24,547 nucleotides of DNA from NCBI GenBank assembly GCA_028277225.1, contig JANQHB010000066.1:1-24547 (forward strand), written 5' to 3'. Under the pieces are notes generated by a model. That model saw only the letters and a list, made by a program, of their open reading frames with translations, was not told the origin of the DNA and ran no database searches. Position numbers and translations under genes: made by a program. The stretch comes from Chlorobium sp. GTDB lineage: Bacteria; Bacteroidota; Chlorobiia; Chlorobiales; Chlorobiaceae. Shown here piece after piece: positions 22,971-24,547 of this stretch; positions within the stretch are counted from its first letter, which is position 1; the number at the start of each line of letters is the position of its first letter.

Positions 22971-23561
22971 ATGACTACGTTCCGCTTGTTTTCATTCCTT
23001 ATACTTGCCTTTTGGCTATCTTCCTGTTCGCCTTTTTCCGTTGTATCGGATTATGACCGTAGCCATGACTTTGAAACGTTCAGTACTTACCGCTGGCCGG
23101 ATGAAGCAGAAGGGATAAGAAAAGGTGATGTTCTCCTTGAGAATCCTCTTATTTATAAGCGGGTTCAGTCCGCCGTTAATGCACAACTTGCAGCTAAAGG
23201 ATACAGGCTTGCAGGTACAGGAAAAGCTGACTTTATCGTCTATGCGCATGCCGGCGTCAAAAAGGTGAAAGCATATAACCGTAACTTCGGGATAGGACTG
23301 TATTGGGGGCCCTCTTACTGGTACAGGCCGTGGTGGGGTCCTTATGGCGGGTTTACCTATGTGAGCTATTATGATGAAGGTTCGCTGGTTCTCGATGTGA
23401 TCGATGCCGGAACGAAAGAAATGGTCTGGCGGGGGATTGCAACGAGGGTTGTCAGGGATTACCGCACACCGGATGATATGCAGAGGGATATCAACGACGC
23501 AGTCGGCAGGATCCTCGAAAAATTTCCTCCGGGATCCCCCGGTGCTACAGACGGCCGCTGA
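22971..23561 (+). CDS. DUF4136 lipoprotein
   Basis: This 196-residue protein has a lipoprotein signal (TTFRLFSFLILAFWLSSC) with lipidated Cys at about position 19. It is followed by a DUF4136 domain: SVVSDYDRSHDFETFSTYRW, then ADFIVYAHAGVKKVKAYN, an aromatic Trp/Tyr/Gly-rich segment (LYWGPSYWYRPWWGPYGG) and GSLVLDVIDAGTKEMVWRG. The ATG at 22971 is preferred over 22938 because GGAG lies about 9 nt upstream and the signal peptide starts there. It is probably anchored in the outer membrane. DUF4136 proteins have no established function. Its 3' end overlaps the convergent ligase gene by 17 bp. Confidence 0.9.
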   Translation: MTTFRLFSFLILAFWLSSCSPFSVVSDYDRSHDFETFSTYRWPDEAEGIRKGDVLLENPLIYKRVQSAVNAQLAAKGYRLAGTGKADFIVYAHAGVKKVKAYNRNFGIGLYWGPSYWYRPWWGPYGGFTYVSYYDEGSLVLDVIDAGTKEMVWRGIATRVVRDYRTPDDMQRDINDAVGRILEKFPPGSPGATDGR

Positions 23562-24363
23562 GAGCGGGCTTGCAGGTGAACAGGGAGGTGAGCTCCTGTT
23601 CGGTCAGGATGACCACTCTTTTCTTCAGGCGCGTTTCCATCGATTCAATCATGGCTGAGCACAGGGAGTTGAAATCCGGAATGATCCCGGTCAGTTCCTT
23701 TACCGATATCGTTTTTCTGTCGAGATCGTCCTTTATGCGACAGAGAACGGTGCGATCCCGGCACCCGAGGAGCGCCGTTATCAGTTTGTGCTTGTCTGAA
23801 AGCAGCAGTGAGCCGTGCTGCAGGATCACCTTGTCCGAACGCCTCTGTGCCGATCCGACAAGTTTACGACCTTCCACGTGCAGTTCGTTTCGCGCCGAAG
23901 CTGTAAAGCAGCTCGCGGATTCGGCGGTACTGTAGCGTTTTTTCATATCCGGTTGTGTTCTCTTGAATTCAGCGCTGACGCCAAAACCAAGAAGAGCGTG
24001 ACGGATAATGCCGTGGATCATTGCCGAGACATGTGTATTGGCTGTAGCGGTTTCTGCAAGACAGGCATAGGTGAATTCATCGATATGGAGGACAGCTCTT
24101 CCGCCTGTCGGCCGTCGGACAATATCGATGCCTTTCATATTGCATGCCGTTTCGTCGATATCCGCACGTTTCTGTCCGTGTCCTATGGAGAGCGCGGGAG
24201 GATCCCAGGCATAGAAGCGCCAGAGCATGCTTTGCCGGCCGAATTGTTCCTGAAAGATGCCCTTTCTGAAAATATCCATGAGTGACGTGTCGAAGGCCAT
24301 GTTCCACGAGCCGTTACGATACCCGGTTGTGACAATGTATACCGTATGGTTTACTGAAGTCAT
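23545..24363 (-). CDS. Lipoate-protein ligase A / LipM-type octanoyltransferase family protein
   Basis: This 272-residue member of the biotin/lipoate protein ligase (BPL/LPL) family probably attaches octanoyl or lipoyl groups to E2/GcvH lipoyl domains. Motifs: NMAFDTSLM (21-29), the RRPTGGRAV loop (83-91), SCF with Cys152, GRKLVGSAQRR (165-175) and QHGSLLL (182-188). The Cys at this position matches the active-site Cys150 of Bacillus subtilis LipM, which favours an octanoyl-ACP transferase over an ATP-dependent lipoate ligase. This is inferred from motifs, not tested. The start is ATG 24363. It converges on and slightly overlaps the DUF4136 gene. Repeat copy 6 begins 51 bp upstream of its start. 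Confidence 0.9.
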   Translation of the reverse strand: MTSVNHTVYIVTTGYRNGSWNMAFDTSLMDIFRKGIFQEQFGRQSMLWRFYAWDPPALSIGHGQKRADIDETACNMKGIDIVRRPTGGRAVLHIDEFTYACLAETATANTHVSAMIHGIIRHALLGFGVSAEFKRTQPDMKKRYSTAESASCFTASARNELHVEGRKLVGSAQRRSDKVILQHGSLLLSDKHKLITALLGCRDRTVLCRIKDDLDRKTISVKELTGIIPDFNSLCSAMIESMETRLKKRVVILTEQELTSLFTCKPALSGRL

Positions 24364-24414
24364 GATAAAATGTGCCGCACCTTGAAACAGTTTGCTTAGC
24401 GGAAGTTATTCGTT

Positions 24415-24547
24415 CCTAAACTGAGCGTCCCGACAAGTCGGGAAATGCCGACCCCGTGAAATCAGACCGGATATTTCACAGGGCCACATCTGCTTCGTTA
24501 CAGGGAACTTGCTTCCCGACGTGTCGGGATACAGCGGCATTCCCTGT
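24415..24547 (-). mobile_element. MITE-like element, copy 6 (runs off the window)
   Basis: It begins CCTAAACTGAGCG and continues with TCCCGACAAGTCGGGA (24428-24443), an internal hairpin (GTGAAAT...ATTTCAC) and TCCCGACGTGTCGGGA (24513-24528). The reverse complement of its last part (ACAGGGAATGCCGCTGTATC) resembles the left part of copy 4 (ACAGGGAATGTCGATGTATC), so the opposite end should lie just beyond base 24547. It is expected to be the longest type, over 150 bp. Confidence 0.75.

Overview
The window reads like a chromosomal segment of a green sulfur bacterium (Chlorobiaceae, a Chlorobium/Prosthecochloris-type genome). This is judged from the flavour of the proteins, the many weak ribosome binding sites and the mix of housekeeping genes separated by repeat-rich spacers. 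It is recollection, not a database result. No rRNA, tRNA, CRISPR array, transposase or phage gene was seen.

Layout. metF (minus) lies at the left edge beside a heptamer tandem repeat. Two adjacent short inverted-repeat elements lead to comEC (plus), and a third precedes a small cupin gene (plus). Next comes a minus-strand group: an orphan DppC/OppC-type permease with an unusual N-terminal extension, a shortened Nudix protein and a 93-residue conserved hypothetical. prs and rplY (minus) form a tight pair ending in a good rho-independent terminator. A fourth element sits directly in front of lpxD (plus). After lpxD comes about 350 bp of simple and palindromic repeats, then a GH15-DUF547 fusion (minus) and an OmpA-type lipoprotein (minus). 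An unrecognised 302-residue protein follows on plus. From about 22.3 kb back to 14.5 kb everything is on minus: ddl, a TPR protein, then tolC-like, membrane fusion protein, ABC ATPase and two different MacB/FtsX-type permeases. The last five form an apparent tripartite export operon, with ATGA overlaps between tolC and the fusion protein and between the ATPase and the first permease. The right edge has a CoA-binding protein (minus), a DUF4136 lipoprotein (plus) and a LplA/LipM-family gene (minus), then another repeat element that runs off the window.

The most interesting signal is not a gene. It is a family of small non-coding elements (47 to 218 bp, seven loci in 24.5 kb) with ends reading CCTRAAYTGAKCG...CGMTCAGTTTAGG, internal hairpins and 5-bp direct repeats at the insertion point. 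They look like MITEs. The outward-facing AGG at their ends lies at Shine-Dalgarno distance from the start codons of lpxD and the cupin gene, and probably of the tolC-like gene, so the element seems to deliver a ribosome binding site. Other points of interest are a ComEC whose C-terminal metallo-beta-lactamase-like domain has lost its metal motif, a Nudix protein with an apparent in-frame internal deletion, and two domain fusions.
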